From NCBI RefSeq assembly GCF_015679185.1, contig NZ_CP064939.1, forward strand, positions 2,418,001-2,482,000: a stretch of DNA of 64,000 nucleotides, written 5' to 3'. The notes below the pieces were generated by a model. That model searched no databases. It saw only the letters and a list, made by a program, of their open reading frames with translations, and was not told the DNA's origin. Below are positions 41,952-49,479 of the stretch, piece after piece (within the stretch, counting starts at the first letter, position 1; every line of letters starts with the position of its first letter). The DNA comes from Pedobacter endophyticus (GTDB lineage: Bacteria; Bacteroidota; Bacteroidia; Sphingobacteriales; Sphingobacteriaceae). The position numbers and the translations under genes were made by a program.

Positions 41952-44900
41952 TTATAACTTAACACTTAAATTTAAACCGTAGGTACGCACCGGCGGTACG
42001 CCGCCCAGTTCCATACCCGGAAAGCTTGCATTGTAACTCGATTCGGGATCGATATTATCTGTTTTCTTCATGATGATGAAAAGGTTACGACCAACGAAAC
42101 TCAAGTTTAGCCCCTTGATTTTGTTGTTGAACATTTTTGCAGGGAAGTTGTAACCTAAAATTACCTGACGGAACTTAATGAAGCTTGCATCTTGAACGAA
42201 CTGTTTTGAAACGTTGCCTGCATAAGTGCTGTAATAGTTTGCCGCATTAATGCCAAGGGCGTCACGATTTTCCAATGTGGCTTGGTGCAGACCGAAAACA
42301 TATCCATAATAATCCGTTGCCGAAAAGATTTTACCTCCCCATTTACCATCGATCAAAAATGAAAGATTAACTCCTTTATACGTGAACTCGTTAGTCCATC
42401 CCGCAGCCCATTTGTTATAGGCCGAACCATAAGGTTTTAACTCGCCCCTTTGAGGCGCACCATTGGTATCTTTTAAAATGTTTCCGTTTGCATCATACAA
42501 GAAATCGTAAGCCATAACCTGAGCAATGGCCATCCCTTCTAAATTTTGCAAAAAGCCAACATTACTTCGCGATGTAGCCAACAACTGCGATGCCGTACCA
42601 GGAGCAAGCGCGGTAACCTTGTTGTCGTTATATGATCCGTTCACTGTTGAAGTCCAGTTGAAGTCGGCGTTTTTAAGCACAACTCCCGATACCAACCCTT
42701 CTATACCCTGGTTCCTAAGCTTGCCAATATTTAAAACAGCGCCGTTGTAACCTGTGGTGGTAGAAGCAGGTACAGCCAGAATCTCATCTTTCGATTTTTT
42801 GTTGTACCAGGTAAAATCTACGTTTAACCTGTCTCCGAAAAACCGCAGCTCAGTACCAATTTCCAACTCGCTGGCACTTGATGCCCTTAAAGAAGCGTTC
42901 GGAATAGATGAGTTAACGATATTGCCCAGCGGACTTCCGTTAACGGATTCGCTGCGTAAATTGTAGTATAATTGCGTTTGGAACGGATTAAAAGCGGCCC
43001 CTACCATGGCATAACCTGCCCTTAACTTACCAAAACTTAAGAACGATGGTTTCCAAAGCTCCGAAAATACAAATGAACCGCTAACTGATGGATAAACCGT
43101 ATTCAGTTTATTATCCTTACCAGGCGTTGCCAGGGTAGAGAACCAATCGCTGCGAATACTACCCGTTAAATACAAGAGATCTCTGTAAGCAAGTTCTAAA
43201 GTTCCATACACCGATTGCGTTTCTGCATTCGATTGATAAACAGAAACCGATTTCCCTCCCGTATTGGCTAAAGTATAAATACCAAAAATCTGGAACGAGG
43301 CGCCTCCGTTTGTAGTGCCCTCGCTCTCCGTACGGCGATAACTGGCACCAATGTTCGGTGTGATCGAGATATCGTCAATTTTGAATGACTTCCCGATCAA
43401 ACCATCTACGTTGATATCCGAAAATTTGCTAATCTGTTCGGTGTAACCGCCATCCGCATCGTAAGCCGTTCCCGAAGGCGTTACCGCAACGTAATTATCG
43501 TTATAAGAATCTCTTCCGGCTCTTGCCTGTAAAAACAAACCATCATCAAAAGTATAACGGGCGTTTACCGAACTGAGCAACCTTTCTCTTTTAGTATTGT
43601 GGATAAAATCGTAAGCGGCAAACCAGGGGTTGGTGGCATACGGGTTTCCGGTATTGTAAGAAAGCTCGTTTCCATTCGGCGCTTTGCCCGGTTTAAGTGT
43701 CTCGATATTTACGCTGGTTGGCAAAAATGCGGCGTTATAGTTGGCATTTCCTGCACCATCTGACAGCATTGGGCGGTTTTTTGCTTGCTCCAAAATGTAA
43801 TTGAAACGTGCATCAATTACTAAATTTTTTACCGGATCGAATGTACTTGAGAGCGTAAAATTCTGTCTGTTGAGCCCCGAATTTGGAACCACCGAGCGGT
43901 TTGTAAGGTCGCTGGCCGATAAACGAATAACGCCACCTGTAAACGATTTGTTCAAAGCGAGGGTATTGGTAAAGCTTCCGCCGGTTCGGTAAAAATCTTC
44001 GATGTTATCGCGTTGGGCACTATATCGCCTGCTCACCCCATCAAACTGAACTACATTCGAGCCATCCAAAGGTGCGCCCCAGCTCGAGCTTCCGGTTGAT
44101 GCCGCGGCCAATTGCGTTGCAGGCTTTTCGCCGTTTACACCCTGCCCATACACGTATTGCCAATTGGTTCTGTCCATCACCTGTTCTGCAACGTAATTGC
44201 TGCTAAATTCGACGCTGTTTCCTTTTCCGCTTTTGGTTGTGATTAAGATTACCCCGGCCTTGGCCCTGTTGCCATAAAGTGCCGAAGCCGCCGCCCCTTT
44301 TAAAACGGAAATACTTTCTATATCATCGGGATTGATATTGCTGATGGCATCGCCTAAATCGGGCGCATTATCGTACTGGCCGCCGTTGTTGCCAATGCCG
44401 ATTGTACTGCCAAAACCAACCGGCGAACTCTCCATCGGAATACCGTTTACCACGTATAGCGGTTGGCTGGACGGACCTAAGCTAGACACCCCGCGAATGG
44501 TAACATTGGTGGCCGCACCGGCACCGCCTGAAGTACTCGCAACATCCAAACCTGCTATTTTTCCAACCAGGGAGTTGGTAATGTTGTTCTCGCGTGCCTG
44601 CGTTAGCGTTTCGCCACCGATTTGTGTAACAGAGTAGCCTAAGGCTCTACGTTCTTTTTTAATACCTAATGCCGTTACTACTACATCGGTTAATTGCTTG
44701 GTATCTTCTGCAAGCACAATATCGATCGAAGTTTGCGATGCTATTGATACCTCTTTCGTTTGAAAACCTGCATACGAAATTACTAAAATGGCATTGTCTG
44801 GTGCATTCAATGCGAACTTTCCGTTTACATCGGTCGAGGTGCCAATGGCCGTGCCCTTCACCCTAACACTTGCGCCCGGAAGTGCAACCCCTTGTGCATC

Positions 44901-45293
44901 TTTCACCGTGCCCGAAATGGGAACCTCTTTATTTCTGCTAATTACGATCAGGCCCCCGTCAGAAACAGAGTACTTCAAATTTGTTCTATTAAGAATGGTG
45001 GCCAAAACATCGGTAACCAGTGTATTGGTTACGGTGATGCTTACATCCTTATTTACCGGAACATAAGAAGAGCTGTAAACAAAATGGTAACTGCTTTGCT
45101 GCTCAATAATCTGTAAAACCTTGCCCAACTTGGTCTTCTTTACATCGAGGGATATCTTTTCTTGCGAAAAAACCGATGCAGAGACATTAAGGCAAGTAAT
45201 GAAAACCATAATACAGGTCAATTTCATTAGCATAATGAATTTTAAAAGCTTCCGGTATCTCGGATGCTCTTGCAGTGAGTAATAATAAATCAT
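41952..45293 (-). CDS. SusC/RagA TonB-dependent receptor with STN domain
   Basis: Outer-membrane transporter, 1113 residues, driven by TonB. Order: signal peptide (about 25-45), STN domain (about 45-125; KISLDVKKTKLGKVLQIIEQ), carboxypeptidase-regulatory-like domain (about 130-210; VPISGTVKDAQGVALPGASV), plug (about 215-340; LTDVVVTALGIKKERRALGY, then IRGVSSLGPSSQPLYVVNGI), and a 22-stranded barrel ending PVRTYGLNLSVKL. The STN domain is the one that signals to FecR-type anti-sigma factors, so this is the sensor of the sigma/FecR genes upstream. The ATG at 45293 is chosen; a further ATG about 20 codons later is also possible. Confidence 0.93.
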   Translation of the reverse strand: MIYYYSLQEHPRYRKLLKFIMLMKLTCIMVFITCLNVSASVFSQEKISLDVKKTKLGKVLQIIEQQSSYHFVYSSSYVPVNKDVSITVTNTLVTDVLATILNRTNLKYSVSDGGLIVISRNKEVPISGTVKDAQGVALPGASVRVKGTAIGTSTDVNGKFALNAPDNAILVISYAGFQTKEVSIASQTSIDIVLAEDTKQLTDVVVTALGIKKERRALGYSVTQIGGETLTQARENNITNSLVGKIAGLDVASTSGGAGAATNVTIRGVSSLGPSSQPLYVVNGIPMESSPVGFGSTIGIGNNGGQYDNAPDLGDAISNINPDDIESISVLKGAAASALYGNRAKAGVILITTKSGKGNSVEFSSNYVAEQVMDRTNWQYVYGQGVNGEKPATQLAAASTGSSSWGAPLDGSNVVQFDGVSRRYSAQRDNIEDFYRTGGSFTNTLALNKSFTGGVIRLSASDLTNRSVVPNSGLNRQNFTLSSTFDPVKNLVIDARFNYILEQAKNRPMLSDGAGNANYNAAFLPTSVNIETLKPGKAPNGNELSYNTGNPYATNPWFAAYDFIHNTKRERLLSSVNARYTFDDGLFLQARAGRDSYNDNYVAVTPSGTAYDADGGYTEQISKFSDINVDGLIGKSFKIDDISITPNIGASYRRTESEGTTNGGASFQIFGIYTLANTGGKSVSVYQSNAETQSVYGTLELAYRDLLYLTGSIRSDWFSTLATPGKDNKLNTVYPSVSGSFVFSELWKPSFLSFGKLRAGYAMVGAAFNPFQTQLYYNLRSESVNGSPLGNIVNSSIPNASLRASSASELEIGTELRFFGDRLNVDFTWYNKKSKDEILAVPASTTTGYNGAVLNIGKLRNQGIEGLVSGVVLKNADFNWTSTVNGSYNDNKVTALAPGTASQLLATSRSNVGFLQNLEGMAIAQVMAYDFLYDANGNILKDTNGAPQRGELKPYGSAYNKWAAGWTNEFTYKGVNLSFLIDGKWGGKIFSATDYYGYVFGLHQATLENRDALGINAANYYSTYAGNVSKQFVQDASFIKFRQVILGYNFPAKMFNNKIKGLNLSFVGRNLFIIMKKTDNIDPESSYNASFPGMELGGVPPVRTYGLNLSVKL

Positions 45294-45381
45294 ATTTTTG
45301 TTTTTTTTGGTTGCATAAATTCTTGGCAGCAATCTGTTTGCGCATAAACTGCCATTAATTAATCAAAGAAAAATGTTCAAA

Positions 45382-45410
45382 GGGCGGTGCTCCAACACCG
45401 TCCTTTTTTT
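45382..45410 (+). terminator. Hairpin between FecR and SusC genes
   Basis: GGGCGGTG ctccaa CACCGTCC stem followed by T7 on the plus strand; on the minus strand (direction of the operon) the T tract is weak. It might separate or attenuate SusC transcription from FecR, or be a relic repeat. Confidence 0.45.
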
Positions 45411-45413
45411 ATT

Positions 45414-46475
45414 CTACTTTGAGATGATTACTAAATCTCCTTTAATCTCATATTTAAAGTTCTCCACCTTTTGCAAGGCAGATAGTGCTTGTTCGATTGT
45501 TTCATTGCTAAAAGTTGCGGTGAAGCGATATTTTTCGACTTCGGCATTGGTAAATTTTATTTTCACATTATACCACTTTTCAAGGGCGCCCTTTATTTCA
45601 TCAAAATCCTGATCGTAAATTTCAATGCGGTTTTTGGTCCAGGCGGTTTCTACTATTGTACTGTCCTTAATTAAAGTATAATGGTTAATTGTAATTTCTG
45701 GCCTTGATAACGATGGCTTTACCAGTTTTGCCCTTTTTTGAGGTTGAAGCGCATTTTTGTATACCGTTACCTTTTGGCTGGGTTTTAAGGTGATAATGCC
45801 GCTTCCGTTAACGGCCTCCATGGTAATTAATCCTCTAATCAAGGTTGCTTCCGAAGTGGTCTCATCAGGATAAGCCTTTACATTAAAAGCAGTACCCAAA
45901 ACATTGATATTAAATTCGCTCGTATGAACCTGAAAGGGAACATCCTTGCAATGCACTACATCGAAAAACGCCTCGCCGGTTAAGTTAACCTCGCGTCTTT
46001 CTTTGCCAAATCCCTTTACTATTGACAGCGCACTTTTGGCATTTAACATGACAACGGTTCCGTCTGATAAGCGAATTTTTTTCCGTTCGCCACTTTGAGT
46101 TGCCCATGTAAAAACTTCTTCCGTTTGTTCCTGAGCCTTAAACCTGTTGTAGCTTAGGTAAGCCAGTGTTGCAGCGATAATAACGACTATTGTTGCGGCA
46201 ATTTTTAACCAGAGAAAACTGCTACGCGTTTCTATTTTACCTTGCGGAAATAGCTTTTTACCGAGGTTTTCCACTTGTTCCGTTAACTTGCGCCGATTGC
46301 CGCTTAAAATTGAATATAGATTTTTTGCTTCGGTTATCACTTGCAACTGCTCAGGATGGGCTTTTATATATTTCTCCCAATATTCGATGCATAGCTCGTC
46401 GGTTCCGGCACAATATTGCTGAAATGTACTATCGACAAGGAAATCTTCTGCATTGAACTCACTTCTATCAACCAT
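45414..46475 (-). CDS. FecR family anti-sigma factor
   Basis: A 353-residue inner-membrane protein. Residues 1-85 are the cytoplasmic anti-sigma part (helical, with CIEYWEKYIKAHPEQ); residues about 87-108 are the single membrane helix (LWLKIAATIVVIIAATLAYL). The periplasmic FecR domain follows (about 120-245; TQSGERKKIRLSDGTVVMLN, VNLTGEAFFDV, FNINVLGTAFNVKAYPDE) and then a STN-like C-terminal domain (about 270-350; DQDFDEIKGALEKWYNVKI). It receives the signal from the SusC STN domain and controls the ECF sigma factor. In most such loci the sigma gene is directly upstream; here a 2-kb repeat array lies between. Confidence 0.93.
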   Translation of the reverse strand: MVDRSEFNAEDFLVDSTFQQYCAGTDELCIEYWEKYIKAHPEQLQVITEAKNLYSILSGNRRKLTEQVENLGKKLFPQGKIETRSSFLWLKIAATIVVIIAATLAYLSYNRFKAQEQTEEVFTWATQSGERKKIRLSDGTVVMLNAKSALSIVKGFGKERREVNLTGEAFFDVVHCKDVPFQVHTSEFNINVLGTAFNVKAYPDETTSEATLIRGLITMEAVNGSGIITLKPSQKVTVYKNALQPQKRAKLVKPSLSRPEITINHYTLIKDSTIVETAWTKNRIEIYDQDFDEIKGALEKWYNVKIKFTNAEVEKYRFTATFSNETIEQALSALQKVENFKYEIKGDLVIISK

Positions 46476-46883
46476 TACTATTTGCCTTTTATATATCAGT
46501 GCCGAAAAAGGTTACTTTTTCCTAAAGATTTTTTAACTTTTTTTTAATAAGCCGAAATGTTTTAAGAATGAATCGTCTTTTCGAGCGCCCGCCTGACCGC
46601 GGGTAGGCAGCCGCGAAATCTTTTAAAGATGGACCGTGCTAGCGCAGCTAGAAAATCCGTCTTTTCGAGCGCAGTCCGAGAAATCTTTTAAAGATGGTTG
46701 CCGCACTTTAGGTACAAAGATCTCTCCTCCCCAAGGAGCTCCTTTGGAGCGTTTCAGTCGAGATGACGACAGATCCACCGGCTCGTCCTTTCGAGCGCAG
46801 CCGAGAAATCTTCTGAAGATGATTGCCGCAATTTAGGTACAAAGATCTCTTCCTTTCAATCGAGATGACGACAAATCCACCGG

Positions 46884-47300
46884 TCGTCCTTTCGAGCGCA
46901 GCCGAGAAATCTTTTAAGGATAGTTCCTTAAAACTTTCGTACCTTAAATAAAACATGCATTATGGAACGAGGCGGCTGTATTTACATCATGACTAACTTT
47001 TTAAGAACAACACTCTACATTGGAGTAACCTCAGATTTACAAGCAAGGATTATTCAACATAGAGACAAGCTTGATCCCAAGTCTTTTACCGCAAAATATA
47101 ATTTATCGATTTGCATTTATTACGAAATGTATCCTTCAATTGAAGAGGCAATTGCCAGGGAAAAACAATTGAAAAAATGGAACAGAGGAAAAAAGGAACG
47201 TCTAATAGACTCCCTAAACAAAGATTGGACAGATTTGTCACCGGAAATTCAATCATGGTAGTAAGCGACGAAGATCTCTCCGTTCCAGTCGAGATGACGA
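46884..47300 (+). mobile_element. 417-bp GIY-YIG element, copy 1
   Basis: Bounded by the same imperfect inverted ends as the short units. Its left end is TCGTCCTTTCGAGC, its right end TCGAGATGACGA. It differs from copy 2 at only a handful of bases over 417. In the array it starts exactly 101 bases after the preceding unit, so it is in register with the short units. Confidence 0.75.
46962..47261 (+). CDS. GIY-YIG nuclease domain protein, copy 1
   Basis: A 99-residue stand-alone GIY-YIG (URI/UvrC N-terminal-like) nuclease. Conserved positions are present: Tyr8 in CIYIM, YIG at 19-21, Arg29 in LQARII, Lys45-Tyr46, and the catalytic Glu55 in YYEMY, followed by the family tail AREKQLKKWNRGKKERLI. 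No DNA-binding extension is present, so specificity would come from the domain itself or a partner. Family members cut DNA, often as homing or repair enzymes. The ATG at 46962 follows the conserved leader ACTTTCGTACCTTAAATAAA inside the repeat unit. It differs from copy 2 at residue 50 (Ile/Val) and residue 83 (Asp/Ala). Confidence 0.9.
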   Translation: MERGGCIYIMTNFLRTTLYIGVTSDLQARIIQHRDKLDPKSFTAKYNLSICIYYEMYPSIEEAIAREKQLKKWNRGKKERLIDSLNKDWTDLSPEIQSW

Positions 47301-47642
47301 TATGAGGAGTTCTGGCCAAGTTAACGGCCAATCCACGGCTCGTCCTTTCGAGCGCAGCCGAGAAATCTTCTGAAGATGATTGCCGCAATTTAGGTACAAA
47401 GATCTCTTCCTTTCAATCGAGATGACGATCAATCCACAGGCCGTCTTTTCGAGCGTAGCCGAGAAATCTTTTAAAGATGGTTGCCGCGCTTTAGGTGCAA
47501 AGATCTCTCCGTTTCAGTCGAGATGACGACAAATCCACCGGTCGTCCTTTCGAGCGCAGCCGAGAAATCTTTTAAAGATGGTTGCCGCACTTTAGGTACA
47601 AAGATCTCTTCCTTTCAATCGAGATGACGACAAATCCACCGG

Positions 47643-48059
47643 TCGTCTTTTCGAGCGCAGCCGAGAAATCTTTTAAGGATAGTTCCTTAAAACTTTCGTA
47701 CCTTAAATAAAACATGCATTATGGAACGAGGCGGCTGTATTTACATCATGACTAACTTTTTAAGAACAACACTCTACATTGGAGTAACCTCAGATTTACA
47801 AGCAAGGATTATTCAACATAGAGACAAGCTTGATCCCAAGTCTTTTACCGCAAAATATAATTTATCAGTTTGCATTTACTACGAAATGTATCCTTCAATT
47901 GAAGAGGCAATTGCCAGGGAAAAACAATTGAAAAAATGGAACAGAGGAAAAAAGGAACGTCTAATAGCCTCCCTAAACAAAGATTGGACAGATTTGTCTC
48001 CGGAAATTCAATCATGGTAGTAAGCGACGAAGATCTCTCCGTTCCAGTCGAGATGACGA
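47643..48059 (+). mobile_element. 417-bp GIY-YIG element, copy 2
   Basis: Same length, ends and internal leader as copy 1, 759 bases downstream in direct orientation. It starts 101 bases after the preceding short unit. Confidence 0.75.
47721..48020 (+). CDS. GIY-YIG nuclease domain protein, copy 2
   Basis: A 99-residue protein identical to copy 1 except Val50 and Ala83. All conserved GIY-YIG residues (Tyr8, Tyr19-Ile-Gly21, Arg29, Glu55) are intact, so both copies look functional. The nucleotide differences are few and partly silent or conservative, which suggests recent duplication or gene conversion of the whole 417-bp unit. The gene is read toward the sigma-factor gene, opposite to the host operon. 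Confidence 0.9.
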   Translation: MERGGCIYIMTNFLRTTLYIGVTSDLQARIIQHRDKLDPKSFTAKYNLSVCIYYEMYPSIEEAIAREKQLKKWNRGKKERLIASLNKDWTDLSPEIQSW

Positions 48060-48612
48060 TATGAGAAGTTCCAGCCGTGATGACGATCAAACCACAGGTC
48101 GTCTTTTCGAGCGTAGCCGAGAAATCTTTTAAAAGTGATTGCTGCACTCTAGGTACAAAGATCTCTCCTCCCAAGGAGCTCCTTTGGAGCGTTTCAGTCG
48201 AGATGACGATCAATCCACAGGCCGTCTTTTCGAGCGTAGCCGAGAAATCTTTTAAAGATGGTTGCCGCGCTTTAGGTGCAAAGATCTCTCCTCCCAAGGA
48301 GCTCCTTTGGAGCGTTTCAGTCGAGATGACCATCAATCCACAGGTCGTCCTTTCGAGCAGAGCCGAGAAATCTTTTAAAGATGGTTGCCGCGCTTTAGGT
48401 GCAAAGATCTCTCCGTTTCAGTCGAGATGACGATCAATCCACAGGCCGTCTTTTCGAGCGCAGCCGAGAAATCTTTTAAAGATGGTTGCCGCAATTTAGA
48501 TGCAAAGATCTCTCCTCCGTAGGAGCTCCTATGGAGCACTTCGGTCGAGATGACGAATAAAGGTAGGTTTCAGTCGAGATGACGTCTGGAAAATCCCACT
48601 CGAGATAACACA

Positions 48613-49167
48613 CTAAGCGTTAAACTCTTTCCTTAAAATCTTCAACGCATCGTAAATGGTATTATATGCCGTTTTGATGGTTTGATTGCTTTGTTCGGCA
48701 ATTTGCTCGTAACTCAAGCCTTCAAAAAACTTTAAATGAATTAACTGTTTTTGCCGAAAGGTAAGTTTTTCGAGGGCATTTTTTAGCTGGTGCTTTACGA
48801 GTTCATCGCTTTGCACCTTAACGATAAACTCCTCGTAGCTCATTTCCATCCACTCACCATCAGCACCTGCGTTCAACAGTGCGTCGCTTACCTTGCGTTT
48901 GCGCTCCAAAATCCTGAGCAGCTTTCGCTTTAAAAATGTGCGGAGGTAAGCTTCAACGTTATCTACACGATTAAGTGTATCGTGTTTTTCCCAAACGGTG
49001 GTAAAAACGAGGTCGGTGGCTTCGCTTGATGTGTCTGAATCTGCACACACCCTGATCCCAAAATTGACCAGCGGATAATAGAGTTCCTTATAGAGATCAA
49101 AAAATGCATCCTTATCTCCGGCACGAAGCCTTTCCCACAGTAAGTGATGCGCTAATTTGTTATTCAT
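48613..49167 (-). CDS. ECF RNA polymerase sigma factor (FecI-like)
   Basis: A 184-residue sigma-70 family ECF factor. Region 2 covers about residues 20-85 (DKDAFFDLYKELYYPLVNFG, EATDLVFTTVWEKHDTL), region 4 about residues 125-180 (LEKLTFRQKQLIHLKFFEGL, YEQIAEQSNQTIKTAYNTIY). It should be held by the FecR protein and directed to the SusC/SusD promoter when substrate is bound. It lies upstream of FecR in the same orientation, but separated by the 2.1-kb repeat array, so co-transcription is not certain. Confidence 0.93.
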   Translation of the reverse strand: MNNKLAHHLLWERLRAGDKDAFFDLYKELYYPLVNFGIRVCADSDTSSEATDLVFTTVWEKHDTLNRVDNVEAYLRTFLKRKLLRILERKRKVSDALLNAGADGEWMEMSYEEFIVKVQSDELVKHQLKNALEKLTFRQKQLIHLKFFEGLSYEQIAEQSNQTIKTAYNTIYDALKILRKEFNA

Positions 49168-49226
49168 TAAGGATGATTAGTTGTTAAAACAATATTAACG
49201 AAAATCATTAAGATTGTAACTAAAAA

Positions 49227-49273
49227 AGCCGCAGATTGACAGATTTTGTAAACTAATCTGCTAATCTGCGGCT
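49227..49273 (-). terminator. Inverted-repeat terminator between sigma gene and starch locus
   Basis: Arms AGCCGCAGATT / AATCTGCGGCT (11 bp) with inner ATCTG repeats; followed on the minus strand by T6. It lies about 205 bases after the GH13 gene stop, so it can end the starch operon before the sigma promoter. Confidence 0.7.
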
Positions 49274-49364
49274 AAATTTAAATGAAATACAAAGATATCT
49301 TAAAGCGCCTTACTAAAATTCATCTGGCGAAAGCGCAAAGTCATTGAGTTAAGGATAAATATAT

Positions 49365-49460
49365 GTCGTAGCGTGACGCTACCAATGCCATTAAATTAAG
49401 GATAAACGAAAAGACTGACAATTGATAAGCTTAACTTAATAGCATCGGAGACGCTACGAC
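49365..49460. repeat. 96-bp MITE-like inverted repeat
   Basis: Outer arms GTCGTAGCGT / ACGCTACGAC, and a second nested pair TTAAATTAAG / CTTAACTTAA. No ORF inside. It lies in the 312-base gap between the sigma gene and the GH13 gene. Confidence 0.6.
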
Positions 49461-49479
49461 GAGTTAGTATCTTTGTAGA

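Larger units (their letters stand above)
46573..48580 (+). repeat. Palindromic repeat array with two embedded GIY-YIG genes
   Basis: Nine short units (start-end): 46657-46769, 46783-46871, 47340-47428, 47441-47529, 47542-47630, 48099-48209, 48222-48332, 48345-48433, 48446-48556; a degenerate one at 46573; and two 417-bp gene-bearing units at 46884 and 47643. Short units are 89 bp, or 111-113 bp when a 22-bp hairpin insert (CCAAGGAGCTCCTTTGG) is present. Left end: TCGTCCTTTCGAGCGCAGCC then GAGAAATCT; right end: AGATCTCTCC...TCGAGATGACGA, an imperfect inverted copy. Spacers of 12-13 bases (AATCCACCGG type) are conserved, giving 101- or 123-base periods. Confidence 0.95.

Noticed and set aside
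46708..48430. Several ORFs within the GIY-YIG array other than the two nuclease genes
   Set aside because: They are read-through of the palindromic units and repeat the same peptide words; none has a family signature.
46573..48580. CRISPR array or integron cassette array
   Set aside because: Spacers are short (12-13 bases) and conserved, and no integrase or cas genes are near.
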